Assembly: GCA_964035545.1 (NCBI GenBank)
Contig: OZ037767.1
Location: 4,525,680-4,589,679 of the forward strand
Reading direction: 5' to 3'
DNA from: Bugula neritina
Lineage: Eukaryota > Bryozoa > Gymnolaemata > Cheilostomatida > Bugulidae
Length of the DNA: 64,000 bases
Shown: positions 1 to 13,461 of the stretch, piece after piece
Layout: every line of letters starts with the position of its first letter
Numbering within the stretch: the first letter of the stretch is position 1
The notes under the pieces: model-generated
Seen by the model: only the letters and a program-made list of their open reading frames with translations
Database searches by the model: none
What the model was told of the DNA's origin: nothing
Made by a program: the position numbers and the translations under genes

Positions 1-1230
1 ATATATATATATTATATCTGCCCCTATGAGCCTATATACTCCATATCTGCCCGCTATGAACCTAGATATGTGCCCTCTTTCACTGTTGGAAACACTTATT
101 TACAGTGATGATAATATCATTTCAGTTGCTATAACTGTGCCAGGGCTTGAGGTAGAACTTGTATAGAAATCTGGCCTGCATCTCCGTTAAAAAATTATAT
201 TTGAGTTGTTGTGAGCTTATATATTATATCTGCCCCCTATGAGCCTATATATTCTATATCTGCCCCCTATGAACTTATATATATTATATCTGCCCCCTGT
301 GAACTTATATATATTTTATGTGCCCCCTATGAACCTATATATTCTATATCTGCCCCCTATGAACTTATATATTATATCTGCCCCTATGAACTTATATATA
401 TTATATCTGCCCCCTATGAGCCTATATATTCTATATCTGCCCCCTATGAACCTATATATATATTATATCTGCCCCCTATGAACTTATATATATGTATTAT
501 ATCTGCCCCCTATGAGCTTATATAATATATTATATCTGCCCCCTATGAGCCTATATATTCTATATCTGCCCCCTATAAGCCTATATATATTCTAATCTGC
601 CCCCTATAAGCCTATACATTCTATATCTGCCCCCTATAAGCCTATATATTTTATATCTGCCCCCTATGAGCCTATATATTCTATATCTGCCCCCTATGAA
701 CTTATATATATTATATCTGCCCCCTGTGAACTTATATATATTTTATGTGCCCCCTATGAGCCTATATATTCCATATCTGCCCCCTATGAGCTTATATATT
801 CTATATCTGCCCCCTATAAGCCTATATATTCTACATCTGCCCCCTATGAGCTCATATATTCTATATCTGCCCCCTATGAGCCTATATATTCCATATCTGC
901 CCCCTATGAGCCTATATATTCTATATCTGCCCCCTATGAACTTATATATATTATATCTGCCTCCTATGAACTTATATATATATATTATATCTGCCCCCTA
1001 TGAGCTTATATATTCTATATCTGCCCCCTATGAACTTGTATATATTTTATGTGCCATCTTTGAGCTCATATACTATTTATGTGCTGCTATGAGCCTAGAT
1101 ATGTTATATGTGCCCCTTATGAGCTCATATATGCTGCATGTATGCGATCCCCATAAGCCTGTGTATACTATATCTGCCCCATATGAGTTGATGTATACTA
1201 TGTGTGCCCTATATCAGCAAGCACAGTCCA
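1..1230. repeat. 30-bp minisatellite with core GCCCCCTATGAGC
   Basis: A tandem array of roughly 30-bp units, each with a TATATCTGCCCCCTATGA core followed by an AT-rich stretch. It is dense from about 214 to 1040. From about 1040 to 1215 the units are degenerate, which is usual at array edges. Two units at 1-60 are separated from the main block by about 150 bp of unrelated sequence. Because the unit is a multiple of three, several frames stay open and give long MSLYILYLPP-like translations, which are not genes. The array enters from the left edge, so its full length is unknown. Confidence 0.95.
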
Positions 1231-3295
1231 CAGCGTCTGATGTGTATCATAGTAGGTTTATTAATTTGCATATTTTTAATTTGATGTCTTTCTCTGCAAT
1301 TATGACTTTCAGCTTTAGAAGTTTTTTTTGTTATATGCAGCACGTTTTCAAATTAAAAAAATTATCAACCTAAGAAGATACATACCTTTTGCTGTCTCCA
1401 ATTTGCTGCTCAAATTTTTATTTTTGCTTCTGGTAGAAACAAGCATTTTTTCTAAAAATTTAGTTATAGTGTTTAAAAGTACTATATGGTTTCCCAGCAA
1501 CCTTTACTTAGCTGAAATGTAACTTTCCAGTGTCAGAATAGCAGCTTTGACAAAATTTCTCGTATACATATACTGCTAGTAACAGAGAAAATTATCTGTT
1601 CCTGCAATTACTTTTACTAAGGTCTATAGAGGGAGACCACATCCCTACAATTATGCAAAAGATAATAGACCCCCTGTAGTTTTGGGCCTAGTTTCTTTGC
1701 ATCTTCATAATCATTTTAATCAGGAAACTTAAGTAGGCTTAGAAGTTTTTAATTTACTAAAAATGGCTGCTAAGAGAGGTACCTTAGTTTGAACCTTATA
1801 CAGAAATCCTATAATTAGCCTATTTGGCTGCAACTTCAAAAGCACTCTCATATTTATAAATTCGTTTGAAGGAGTTTACCCTCAAATACTGTACAATAAA
1901 GAAAAAATTTCAAGCTAGCTGTTCTATTTTTCTTGGTTTTGTGTTATCTCAGTACACGCAGAGTTTATAGTCTCTATGAGAGACCTTTTTAACTGACTGA
2001 GGGCATAATAGCTGAGATCTTGTCTGCTGTCACTACAACACGGACTTTTATAATAGGAAATATTAAGAAATGGTTGCAGCTTACCCTTACTACTAAATAT
2101 TAGACCCTGTAGAATATAAGATAGGCCCTACACCAAGTTTCATTCACAATAAATCTAATGGGAATCAGTAGAGATGATGAATTCAAAGTTATTAACACAT
2201 ATTATTGAAAACTATTTATACATGTCTTACTCTTTTTGTTGGTAGTCAAATTATATGACTAGCAAGAAGTCTAGATTTTGTTATTCACCCATTGCGCGAA
2301 CAATACTTTTTCTAGCTGCATTATTTTACTTGAAAAATTTTCAAAACAGGGAAACCAATTCAGCAACTAGTTTTAAAGTTTGAAAAAGGCATGTAGCACC
2401 AGTGTTACACTGGTCATCCGTCTCTATAAGAGTAACAATTCAGTTTAATTCCAAATAGACAACCCCCTCCATATAGACGCCAAACAATATATTCTACTTA
2501 GACTGCCTACTGAACAGCTATATTTAAAAGCGTTAAAAAATGAAAATTGTACTTTTTATAAATAATATGTATTTTGCTGGAAATATTTTGTTGCATGCAA
2601 TTAATAGAAGCTGGGGGAAACCCTGAGTATGTCTCATGTAAACACAGTTGGAGCAAATACACTAGATAACTGTAGAATGGCTAAATATTTGCAGCTGTAA
2701 TACCTCTAAACAATTCAACTAAAAAGTAGACATGGATGTGGACATTGTGGCTATTTGGTAATTAGTATAATAGCTTAACAGTGGATTTGCTCTTATCCTT
2801 ACTAAGTGACAGGCAAAGTAAGAATTTACAAAATAAAATCTTTTAACAACCTCCTATCCCAATACATTAGGCCAAGAACTACGGCAAATTGAAATTAATG
2901 ATGGGTGTCTTTAGATTGCCTAACTTTTTTGGAGCTACTTACATTTTTCTTTCCTATATTGAAGAAAAAACAGCCATTTAGTTTAGACTTAGCAAAGGCT
3001 AGCAACTGTAAGATATGTAGTATTAGTCAAGTAGCTAACCTGTTACACAGGAAACTTAATAAATAAAACGTTCTGCCTCAGCAAAAGAAGTTTAAGATTT
3101 TTACAACCGTGGCTCATTAAATGCTTGAATATTTTTATGTATAAACACCTAAAGTAAGTTTGTGATTTGAAATTAATGGCAAAAGGTTAGACTCAACTTA
3201 TTTACTATTGCCTTTCTCGGCCTGGGCCCAACCAGGCTAAGCAACTTAATTGACTACTAAAAGTTTATGGAGAACTCGAACAGCTGACGTGTAAA
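1231..3295. other. Intergenic, no gene seen
   Basis: AT-rich unique-looking DNA. No open frame of useful length, no splice-bounded coding block and no RNA gene could be recognised on either strand. Confidence 0.6.
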
Positions 3296-5689
3296 ACCAT
3301 GTAAAAGTCAGCCGATCAGCATTGTGTACCAGGTCAACACCCCACTATTATAGTTTATATAAAATTCTGCAAGTTCAGTTGCAAAATGCATGCTTCTAGA
3401 AAGCAGTTGTGCAACTTTTTTCAAGTGCATTACTTTATTTCATATCTTAAATTTATGATCTTTGATGTATTTTTCAAAACAATTAAATTGAGTGTGTATA
3501 AAATGCAATTAAAAATTGTATGTCTACAAAAATGACCTGGTACACTTTTGCAGCTGAAGGCCAGTTGTTACATAACTCTTAGCTTTATTTGTTCTCTATT
3601 ATACTAGTATGAACTCTTGTTCTCCAATATGCCAGCTGGTAATGAGCCACCAGATTTTGGTACAGAACTCTGATTAGCCGGGTTTTTGAATGGTTTTCTA
3701 ATACATACATCTGATTGCCTGAATAGTGCACACTCCATCTACATTTACATGGTGCAAGCTACAGGGTAGTATTATACCAACTTTCTGTTTACTAATCTTT
3801 TGTTCACAATAGTAAATAGGCTATTCAGCAAAGATTTTATGGCATGTAAGCCATGGGAACTATCAACCCTCTCTGCTGTATATATTTTAGCTTGTAATAG
3901 CAAGTCTACATCATAGTGTTACTACCAATATTCTCATATAAACTTATTCAATTTTCTTCAGATAATAAAATCCCTCCTTCACTCATAGAAAATAACAAGC
4001 AATCATTCAATGATTTAGCTTTGGTAAACTATCATGTACAGTTTTTAAATGCATTTATTTTAGACTACCCTATTCTTCAGCTTACCAATACCATAGCTTA
4101 AAAAATGTGTATTGCAGCTTATGCTAAGCCTGAGTTGGCCGTTTCTGAACCTAAAATACTGTTTGTCTCTTATATTTGGACAATAGGTTGAACTAGTCAT
4201 ATTATATTTACTTGCAGGATTTAAAATGCAAGTTTAGCAACAACATAGGTTTTTCTTTCAATGAATTATAAACACATAAATTATTGGTGTAGAGAAATTG
4301 CAATTTATGCTGCTTATGATAACATAATGTTTTTACACGATCTAATCTCATAGCTTTAAAATATCGTAAGAAATTTTTCTATGAAAGTACTGGATTTCAT
4401 CAGTTATAGAGAAAGTACTAGACTTCATCAGTTATAGAGGGTGGCTGCAGATTGCAGAGATCCCAGCAGACAATAGGACTTTCAAGAAATGCTAGCTGAA
4501 GGCTTTACCCAATACTTTACCATTCAAACAGAATGTAATGGGTGTCAACATGCATTACATAATGTTGTGACTATGCATAGTAATCTGGCTGTATGAGACA
4601 AGGCTTTGTTCATGAATTTAAGCAAATACTTCTGACAAACAACTATTGCTTTACTTAGTAGCTGGTTTAAACCCATGCAGCTATAACAACAATAATTTTA
4701 ATGAATGTTGTGTTTAAGCAATGGGTATAAATCATTCTTACTTTAAACACTGAAGTATTATCGGGCAATGACTAGTAATGAGGTGGTCACTTTTGATAGA
4801 CTTTAAAGACAAGTATAAATGAAGCTAATTTACTCCTAAAAAAAATTGCAACCAAAAAAGTTTATTCTTTACTGAGTATAGGATTGTCGCATGTTAAATT
4901 ATAACCTTAACTAAATAAGTCAAGACAGCAAGTGAACTACTTTAGGTGATAGATGAATACTCTATATAAAACATCTTTTCTAAATATGTAAACTGCTAAA
5001 CCCTACAGATAAATAATAAATACATGTGGTTTAACTACTAATGTTTATTGAAACAATTTCAAAGTTTAGTAGAAAGAACTATAATGGGACAGATGCATAA
5101 GCAATATTAGCAGCAGTGATGGTTGATTAAACCTCTTTAGTAGTTCCCATGGCTTACACGCCATAAAATCCTTGCTAAATAGCCTATTTACTATTATGAA
5201 CAAAAGATTGATAAACAGAAAGATGGTATAATACTACCCTGTAGCTTGCACCATGTAAAGGTAGACGGAGTGTACACTATTCAGGCAATCAGATGTATGT
5301 ATTAGAAAACCATTCAAAAACCCAGCTAATCAGAGTTCTGTACCAAAAGCTGGCATATTGGAGAACAAGAGTTCATACTAGTATAATAGAGAACAAATAA
5401 AGCTAAGAGTTATGTAACAACTGGCCTTCAGCTGCAAAAGTGTACCAGGTCATTTTTTTAGACATACAATTTTTAATTGCATTTTATACACACTTACTTT
5501 AGATGTTTTGAAAATACATCAGAGTGTCATAAATTTAAGATATGAAATAAAGTAATGCACTTAAAAAAAGTTGCACAACTGCTTTCTAGAAGAATGCATT
5601 TTGCAACTGAACTTGCAGAATTTTATATATGCTATATTAGTGGGGTGTTGACCTGGTACACTTTGCTGATCGGCTGACTTTTACATGGT
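3296..5689. mobile_element. Foldback (long inverted repeat) element, copy 1
   Basis: The left arm (about 3296-3878) and right arm (about 5111-5689) are reverse complements over nearly 580 bp with few mismatches and small indels. The outer ends read ACCATGTAAAAGTC on both sides. Within the left arm a nested unit is bounded by GTGTACC and GGTACAC at about 3324-3545. The 1.2-kb loop has no credible ORF. The outer 280 bp resembles the arms of the element at 44826-48386, and both loops hold a GGGTGGCTGCAGA motif (about 4438 and 46724), so this is a repeated family and not a chance palindrome. No transposase is present, so it would be non-autonomous. A clear target-site duplication was not found. 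The superfamily is unknown. Confidence 0.85.
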
Positions 5690-8600
5690 CTAAGTAATTT
5701 TAGAGGTAATGGCTTTCATTATAGAGCTAATAACAGGCTCCAACCTTATAGAGATACACAAAGGGCTACATAAGGACAACAACAACTACAATAAGTATAA
5801 CATAGGACATGAAGTTTGAAGCAATTTTGCTGGCAATTCCCCAAAGAATTAATATTATACCTAACTAATGTAAACTTTAAACACATTTTTTCAACTTGCT
5901 GAAACTTCATACCAGCAAGAAATCTTTTTAACGAAGATAAATTGCATTTTGTAAAACTGTTTGATGTTGCTGTGCAGCTCTGGCTGAATTATAATGAAAC
6001 ATAGAGCAAGCCATTTATTTTGCAAAACTAATCATAAAGTACAGAATAAATCATGAAAAGTTGTATAATTTTGTATTTTATATCAAAAAAAGTTTTCTTT
6101 AGTTAAATTAACATTTCAGTTGTGGAAAGAACAACTGTTATATTGTTTCTAATAGTTTCACTTGAAGCTTTCCTGCAGTGTAGCAGTGTTTGTTCTATCT
6201 ATTCAGTCAGTTACCTAATTATTTATTAGTTTGTAGGCTGTTCTATTTACTCTAGGCCCTAGGCTTTAAGAATGAAGAACTAGCACTATCTAGCACCATC
6301 TAGCAATTGTAACCTATTGATAGTCCAGGGTGCTTTACTTGCCATACTCTGGCTTGCAGATCGAAGGATTCAAATTGCTTTTTATGACTAGATACCTGTT
6401 ACATTTTGCTCTTACAAGATAAATCAATTTTAAAATATTCTCAAAGTAAAAACATGTTTAATGGTAGCACCATACATTGTTGTTCAGTTTGTATCTCTAC
6501 CTCAATATTTTGCATTATTTTGTTCTATCAATTTGTGAAAAGAGCTACTGAAAGAGCTGTTGATGAAACTTAAAACAAATTGAAACATTTACCCCATACT
6601 CAACTTGCTGGATTGCTCTCTATCATGGTAGGCTATCAACAAAGCAAGCCAAAATTGCTTATTCTGAAGTTTAGCTTTTGTGAAAATTGGCAAGCTTTAG
6701 TTAATAACCTGTAATTATATAGCCAAGTTGTTTAATTAAGATTTAAAGTAGCATTGTGTTACACACAATAGTTTCGGAAAATAATTGAAAGAAAAATTTA
6801 ATAATATATTATTACTATAAAGTACCAGGAAAGTCTTGCTGATGTTCATAAAGCATGCATTAAACATTCTGTATTTCAATGGAAGATGACTTACACATTG
6901 TAGAAGGAAAGTTGTCTACTTGTCTTAGTTTACAAGGCTATGTCGTAATGCTAGTAGTAGACTGATACCCAAACAAAAAAAAAGGAAAAAATCTGGTGCT
7001 TGTCATAAATATTATGTTAGATTTGTCTCTCTAGCATTAGGACAAAAAGAGAGATGAACCAGTTGCATATATAGTGCGATTGTGCATAAACTGCTATCCT
7101 AGCTTACAAATTGTTGAGTGCCAATATTTGAATTGTCAATATATTTATGCCAGGTAAGGCCAGTAAGAAAATGTAGTTTACCAGTACAAGATTAAATAAA
7201 AAGTACGTAAAAGCAGTAGCAGAGACGAGTTCTGAAACGTCTGCTCATGCAAACAAAATGCCCAATTGCTAAGAGTTGGGAGCAGTTTTGAAGAAGCTTG
7301 TATATTATACCACTAATTGTTAACATTAAATCTATAAAAGTTACTGCTAAAGATTGAAAAAAAAATCAAGGCACATTCAGAAGCTTGCTAATATATTTCT
7401 TTTGAAGCTATTGCAATTAAAGAGTAATTTGTAGTGTAACTGCTGCATTTCTAGCCAACAAAAAGTTTCAATAGCTTATAAAAGGCTAGACAACATGGTT
7501 TTCAAATTTTGTTTTAGTACACATAGCTTCAGGTTTTTTAAGAAGCACTATTTTATATATTAGCAACTGTGAAAGATATAGTTAGGGGTTGCTCTTATTT
7601 GTGCTCCGTAAAGCATTTAAAAAAAGAACTCAGATATGGGTTTGAGAAGAAAGAGCATATAATTAGTAGCCTTACATTCAGCTTTAACTCAATATATTTT
7701 ACTGAAGCGTTGAGTTAATCGCTATAGACTTTAGAGCATATGAAAGTGTACTAGCCGACTGTTTTGTGTGCACTATAGCAAAGAATCACAGTTCAAAGTA
7801 CATTTTCAGATATAAATGATTGTGAAAAATATATTCTAATTGGTTTAATCTTATCATATATTACAAGTCTCTTTGTTATGTAAATTCAAATAGAATACTA
7901 TAATTATTTTGAAATAAATATTAAAAAATTATCAGCCTATTGTGCATTAGTACTTCAAATAATATTAGCAATGACAAAAATATTAGTAGGACATTTTGTT
8001 CTCATATGATGCATCATGAAGATGAAGTGCAGAAAATGTGCTAATATTCTTAAGATTAGTTTAAAGCAATGGTGTTCTGCGTGTTCTTTAATGATTGATT
8101 ACAAACAGTGCTCTCAAATTGCTATCTATATAACTGTTCAAAGAATCACCGAGGCAGACTTTTAAGAAATCTGCAAAATACTGTACCTATACGGTTGATT
8201 TAATGAAAGGAATAGCTAGTAAAACTTCAAAAATAAGCCTTTGAAGCAAATCGTTTAGCATCTGGTAAATAGAAGTGCATACTTGGCCGTTTTTTTTAGT
8301 ATAATACCTATATAGTGGTGCTATCTATCCAATTGTTTTTTATTAAAAGACTTTAGAACATATAGCTAGTTTAGAAATTAGTTTTATCTTGCTTATTTGT
8401 CCGAATTATAGTAGGTATATGCATGGTAGCTAAATGAACTTAACACACATATTTTTTAATACAGGAAAATACTATAGATATTAGATATTACAGTATAAAC
8501 TGGCTGCAATCAAATTGAGTAATTTTTAAAATAAAATATACATTATACGTTTCATTCATTCTTTAAGTATACAATATAGGCTTATAATAATTTGAGGCAA

Positions 8601-9189
8601 CTTTTAATTAATTAATTATATCTGTATTTTGTCAACTAACTGCTATTCTATTTTTGCTATTACAATATTTTACTTCACTTGCTTATTGAATGACGTGCAA
8701 TTTCTTTTTCAAAGTACTTGTTTTTACAGTTTAAAACTATATACACTTGGTTCAATTTAATTGAACTTTTCCTGTTATATAAAAAAATATATATATACAA
8801 CTTTCATTACCTAAACAAAATATAAGAATAAGCAAAACATCAACAAATGTAATGAGGATGATACAGGGTGCACTTCGAATTATTAGACATGAAAATCCTT
8901 ATTCGATTTTAAAAAGGAAATACATAACATAGGAAATTGAAGTGTAATTTTTTTTATTTTGAATGCATGGCTATATCAGTTCCTTACAGAGAGTAATGGC
9001 ATAGTGTGAATAGAAGTTGAAAAATAATTTTTTTTTAACTGAAATTGTTGGATAATTAATTATAGCAGACAAAGTAGAACAAAACCAATTGAGTTTCTAT
9101 ACTTTGCATAGTACAAATGTAATATAGCTTTTATTACTCAAAAAGTAAAAATGAGAAGACAATTTCAAAGTAAAAATAATATGATATAT
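5690..9189. other. Intergenic, no gene seen
   Basis: 3.5 kb of AT-rich sequence with no recognisable coding exon, RNA gene or tandem array. Confidence 0.55.
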
Positions 9190-9199
9190 TCTGATAACA

Positions 9200-9290
9200 G
9201 AGGGGGCTCTGTTTATAGGCCCCCTATGGTATCGAAATATACCAAATGCATATAAGCCCCCTATGAGCAGCCCCCTATGAAACCACATTT
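9200..9290. repeat. GCCCCCTATG motif cluster, direct and inverted
   Basis: Three GCCCCCTATG motifs occur here (about 9218, 9256 and 9269), with a GGGGGCTC on the opposite strand at about 9202. GCCCCCTATGAGC is also the core of the minisatellite at the left edge. It lies just left of an (AT)n run and a DNA transposon. Confidence 0.7.
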
Positions 9291-9291
9291 A

Positions 9292-9292
9292 A

Positions 9293-9347
<55 letters not shown>

Positions 9348-9400
9348 TATATACATATATATATATATTTTAATAATATATTATATATTGTTATATTATA
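9292..9400. repeat. (AT)n microsatellite
   Basis: A nearly pure AT dinucleotide run from 9293 to about 9368, grading into AT-only sequence up to the transposon end. Confidence 0.95.
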
Positions 9401-10718
9401 GGGGTAACGGGGGCACAACGGTCATAGGGGTACAAAAAGCCGGCCAAATTGTCAGAGAACTTATTGACTTAGAGTTGTGATTTTTTTTTTCATAAAAATA
9501 TATTGACATAATTATTCAGCCTCTGTAGTTTCAACACTTGCGGAACATACGTGTTGAAAAGGCGAGTAAAAAACTGTTTTTACCTACTATTTGTAAATTT
9601 TTTAGGATGTCGTTGAAGCCTTATAACTTTTTACACTCAAAGGCAAGAAGCCTACATTTTACTAATATTGTTGCCATTGCTTGTCTCTACAATGCTTAAC
9701 TAGTATAACAGCAAACACTGAAATAAATTTTCCTTGAGGCACATTTATTTTCGATTTGGCCACACGGGGCACAATGGGCCACGCTGACCGGGGCACAATG
9801 GGCCACCTGATTATTGCACCCTGATCACTGTTATTAGTTTGTTTGCCAAAAAAGTTGGTTGAACTGTTACTAAAATTTATAAATATAGCCATTTCTGACC
9901 TTTTTGTAAAATATCAAAGACATCATGGTAAGACTACAAAACTACAAGTTGAAGCTCCCCTAATACATACATCTGGTAAGGTTAAAGCTTTGCCATTTTA
10001 TACATAATACAAAACACTCTGCTGTTGCTACTAGTAGATAGTCATGATAATCATTATATATTACACCATTGAGGAAATATACATGCATTTGACTGAAATA
10101 AATTGTGATTTGCTCATTTGCTCCCCCCTCTCCCTTCCGTACTCCAGTCACAAACTTCAGCCATGCATGCACCTTAGCTACAATTCATTGAAAAAAGTTC
10201 ACTCAGAATTTTGTAGTACATTTTAGTAAAGTTTTTTTAATTAAACGTTGCTCTGAAGTGAAAATAACAAAACATTTTTAGTTTTAAACAGTAGTGATAA
10301 TGGCACTGCAGAACTGAGTGACGTGCGTTTGATTTTGCCTTCCTCTGCTATCCGTAGTGGCACAAACTGTACAGCTAAAACATGAATTTTGCTGTAAATC
10401 TAAAAGAGTATCTTTATTTATTTGTGTTATTAAATAAATAAAGATCAGATATAACAAAATACGCAAAATTTCAATATATTTGTTGTGTCCCACCCAGTGG
10501 CCCATTGTACCCCGGTACCGGGGCACAATGGGCCAATTTTTTCTTCATGAAAATTTCATTATTCTGAAAGTTGTGAAAGAGATAGAAACAACAAACTGGT
10601 ACCTGTAATAGACAACAGATGTAGCATTAAGACTAGAGATTATTGAACTAGTAACTTGAAAAACAGACGAATGAGAGCAACAAATGCAAAATTCGGCCCG
10701 TTGTGCCCCCGTTACCCC
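9401..10718. mobile_element. Non-autonomous DNA transposon, GGGGTAAC termini
   Basis: A perfect 21-bp terminal inverted repeat starts GGGGTAACGGGGGCACAACG at 9401-9421 and is mirrored at 10698-10718. Both ends abut TATA, giving a candidate TATA (or TA) target duplication in AT-rich DNA. Inside, a motif GGGGCACAATGGGCCA occurs at about 9766 and 9790 and as a head-to-head palindrome at about 10498-10535, resembling subterminal transposase-binding repeats. No transposase-length ORF exists. The superfamily is not identified; the ends do not match the termini I know for mariner, piggyBac, hAT or Transib. Confidence 0.85.
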
Positions 10719-11144
10719 TATATATATTATATAAGTATAATAATATTATATATAATATATATATATTATAATAATATATTATATAATATAATAATATAAT
10801 ATATTATTATATTATATATTATATTATATATATATTATATATATATATATTATATAATATAATAATATAATATATTATTATATTATATATTATATTATAT
10901 ATATATATAATATCATATAAAATATATTATTATATTATATTATTTATAATATATATATATATATATATATTATAATAATATATTATACATTAATATATTA
11001 TATATTATATATATAATAATATCATATATAACATATTATTATATTATATATTAAATTATATACATTATATATATATAATGATATTATATATAATATATAT
11101 ATATATATATACGTATAATAATATTATATATTATATATATATAA

Positions 11145-11228
<84 letters not shown>

Positions 11229-11240
11229 CATGCCAAATAT
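10719..11240. repeat. AT-only low-complexity block
   Basis: About 520 bp composed almost wholly of A and T (TATA, ATAATATTAT and (AT)n blocks). It ends in a pure (AT)n run at about 11148-11228. Confidence 0.97.
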
Positions 11241-13297
11241 TTACTACAAAATTCAAAAATAGCATAAATTAAGTAGTATTACCGTGCCTATTTGCATCCA
11301 ATTTACTAGTCTTACATTTATAGCAACTGTAACGTATTTTGTGTATAATGGTTATTGCAAGCATTATTCAATTCATATTCACATTGTAATCACAGCGAAG
11401 CTTTAACTTTGTAGCTTTGCATTTATGTGCATGATTGAGTTTTAATTTTTCTTTTAATTTTATGTGCAATAAAAATGTGTTTAAAAACTTTACCAATAAA
11501 CAAAACTAAAAAAATGTACACATAAAATAGAAAAACAATAAAATAACAAAAGTGGCAAAATTTTTCCTTTATAACTTATATAAACTCGCGGTACCAATCT
11601 CGGCATAATGGCGCCCATATGATTCCGTAAGATTTGCTAATGGCAACACTCCTAATATATACCACTCTGGCATAACACACAATCATTTGAGTTGGGAGGG
11701 CCACTTCACCGGAGGTGTTTTGTGACTAGTTATAATATGAACTACTAAGTTATTACATCTTTAAACTTAGATTCTATTGCATTTATATTTAGGAACAGTT
11801 CAAATGATTTACAGATATATTGAGAATTTACGTATTAGTAATTAAAGCCAGTAGATTTTTGTCAACACATCAACAATTTTGAAACAGGAATCTAATTTAG
11901 ATTAAGCTGAAAACATGTCTAATAACAATTCAAACTAAATACTATTCTGTTTAGACTTTAGTGCATCTATTCTACTGTCTCTCTGTCAATGAATTCAAGT
12001 GAGAGCGCTGCATAACTAATCATGGAATATTATTTTCATATTTAGTTTATTTTCATTATATCCATGTCATTGCTATGTGGGTCATTTTTCTGTATTTAGC
12101 AAGCACTAGAAAACTAGAAACAAAAATTAAAAGTCATGGCAATAAAGCAGGTGGTAGTATTTTTGTGCACGGTGATTAAGACATGTAAAGGTATAAAGCT
12201 AAGAGAAAATTCTGCAAAAAGAAGTGCATTTTATTGCCATGCATCTTGCAAATAAAAATGTGGCTTTGCTCAGTTGTTTTGGAGTGTGACTTTCTACCCT
12301 TGAAAACTGTATCACTTATACCGTGGATAGTAGATGAAACACCGGTATATACTACGCAAGTAATTTGATGAAAGAATAAAAGTTGTAGGTGTGGCATTAT
12401 TAGCATCATGATGATAATAATATAGATATGTGTTCTGGCGTTCTGAAAATGTGCTCTGCTTCTCTTTTGTAAGCAGGGAGCATGTAAGATGACCCGATGT
12501 TGACAAGCTACAAGCTAGCAGGTACTAAAGCTACTGACAAGTGATAGCCAAAGGAAAGCCAACACAAAACACTCTGGAGCTGGAGCTTAGCCTGGTAGGT
12601 TAATACTACAGTAGGGAATATGGAGTATGAAATAAATTTTACAAAATTATATGAGTGTGAGATTTTGACAAACGAATACACCACTATCCACTATGCAAAA
12701 GTAACCACAAAGTTTCTTGACAAAAATTTAACAAAAAGCGTGGTAGAAACAATTTAACAAAGTTTGAGGAATGTATAGTTGTTTGTTTTATTTGTTAACA
12801 AATAATTAGGTTTATTTAAAAAACATTTAGCAGCTACACTTTTATAAAATGTGCATAAATTGTCAAAATGCGGGGTGTGCTAAATAAAGTAAAATAAACA
12901 TTGGATATAATTCTAAGTCAAATACAAGTATTCATATCTATAAATATCTTTAACAAGTTCTCTACTAAATATAATAATATATCAAAAATAAGGTGAACTC
13001 TGTAAAAAAAGTATTCTTACTGCCCAAGCTATATTTTTCAACAGCTGTATGTTGCTTATAGTAATTAAAACTACAAAATTTACCACTGAAACTTTGAATT
13101 TTGCCATAGATGGAGTTGGCCACTTACCAAAGTGTAATGTTTATTTACAACCTGTTACAGCCACTATAAGCATCGAATGCTTTCTTGTAAAGTGTAGGTC
13201 AATTACATTTAGTTTGTAGAGTCTGTGCTTCAAGGGCTGCTTTACAGATACTTTTTGACTGATAAGAATCGTGACATTTTATCAAAATTATTGACAG
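11241..13297. other. Intergenic, no gene seen
   Basis: AT-rich sequence between the simple repeat and the 3' end of the CATSPER2-like gene. No coding exon is recognised. Confidence 0.55.
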
Positions 13298-13303
13298 TTT
13301 ATT
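13298..13303 (-). terminator. Candidate poly(A) signal of the CATSPER2-like gene
   Basis: AATAAA on the minus strand about 160 bp past the CATSPER2 stop codon. The position is plausible, but the hexamer is common in AT-rich DNA. Confidence 0.4.
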
Positions 13304-13461
13304 TAAAAAATAATATTACTTGCAAATAGTAAAGTATAACTAATGTAATAACACAAAAACAAATAACAACTAATATTTACATAACAGCCTTACTGTAAAA
13401 GCTGTGAGTACTATACATGCAGCACTAGGATACAAATAGCAGACAGTAAAATATTTAGGAT

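Noticed and set aside
239-1373. Long MSLYILYLPP repeat frames
   Set aside because: Translation of a 30-bp minisatellite open in several frames at once; edge decay typical of satellite DNA.
3916-4101. Small ORF within the foldback loop
   Set aside because: 61 codons, no domain and no counterpart in the second copy.
9765-10535. CACAATG motifs as RAG/Transib-type recombination heptamers
   Set aside because: CACAATG occurs inside a longer internal motif, not at the element ends, which begin GGGGTAAC; no nonamer or transposase was seen.
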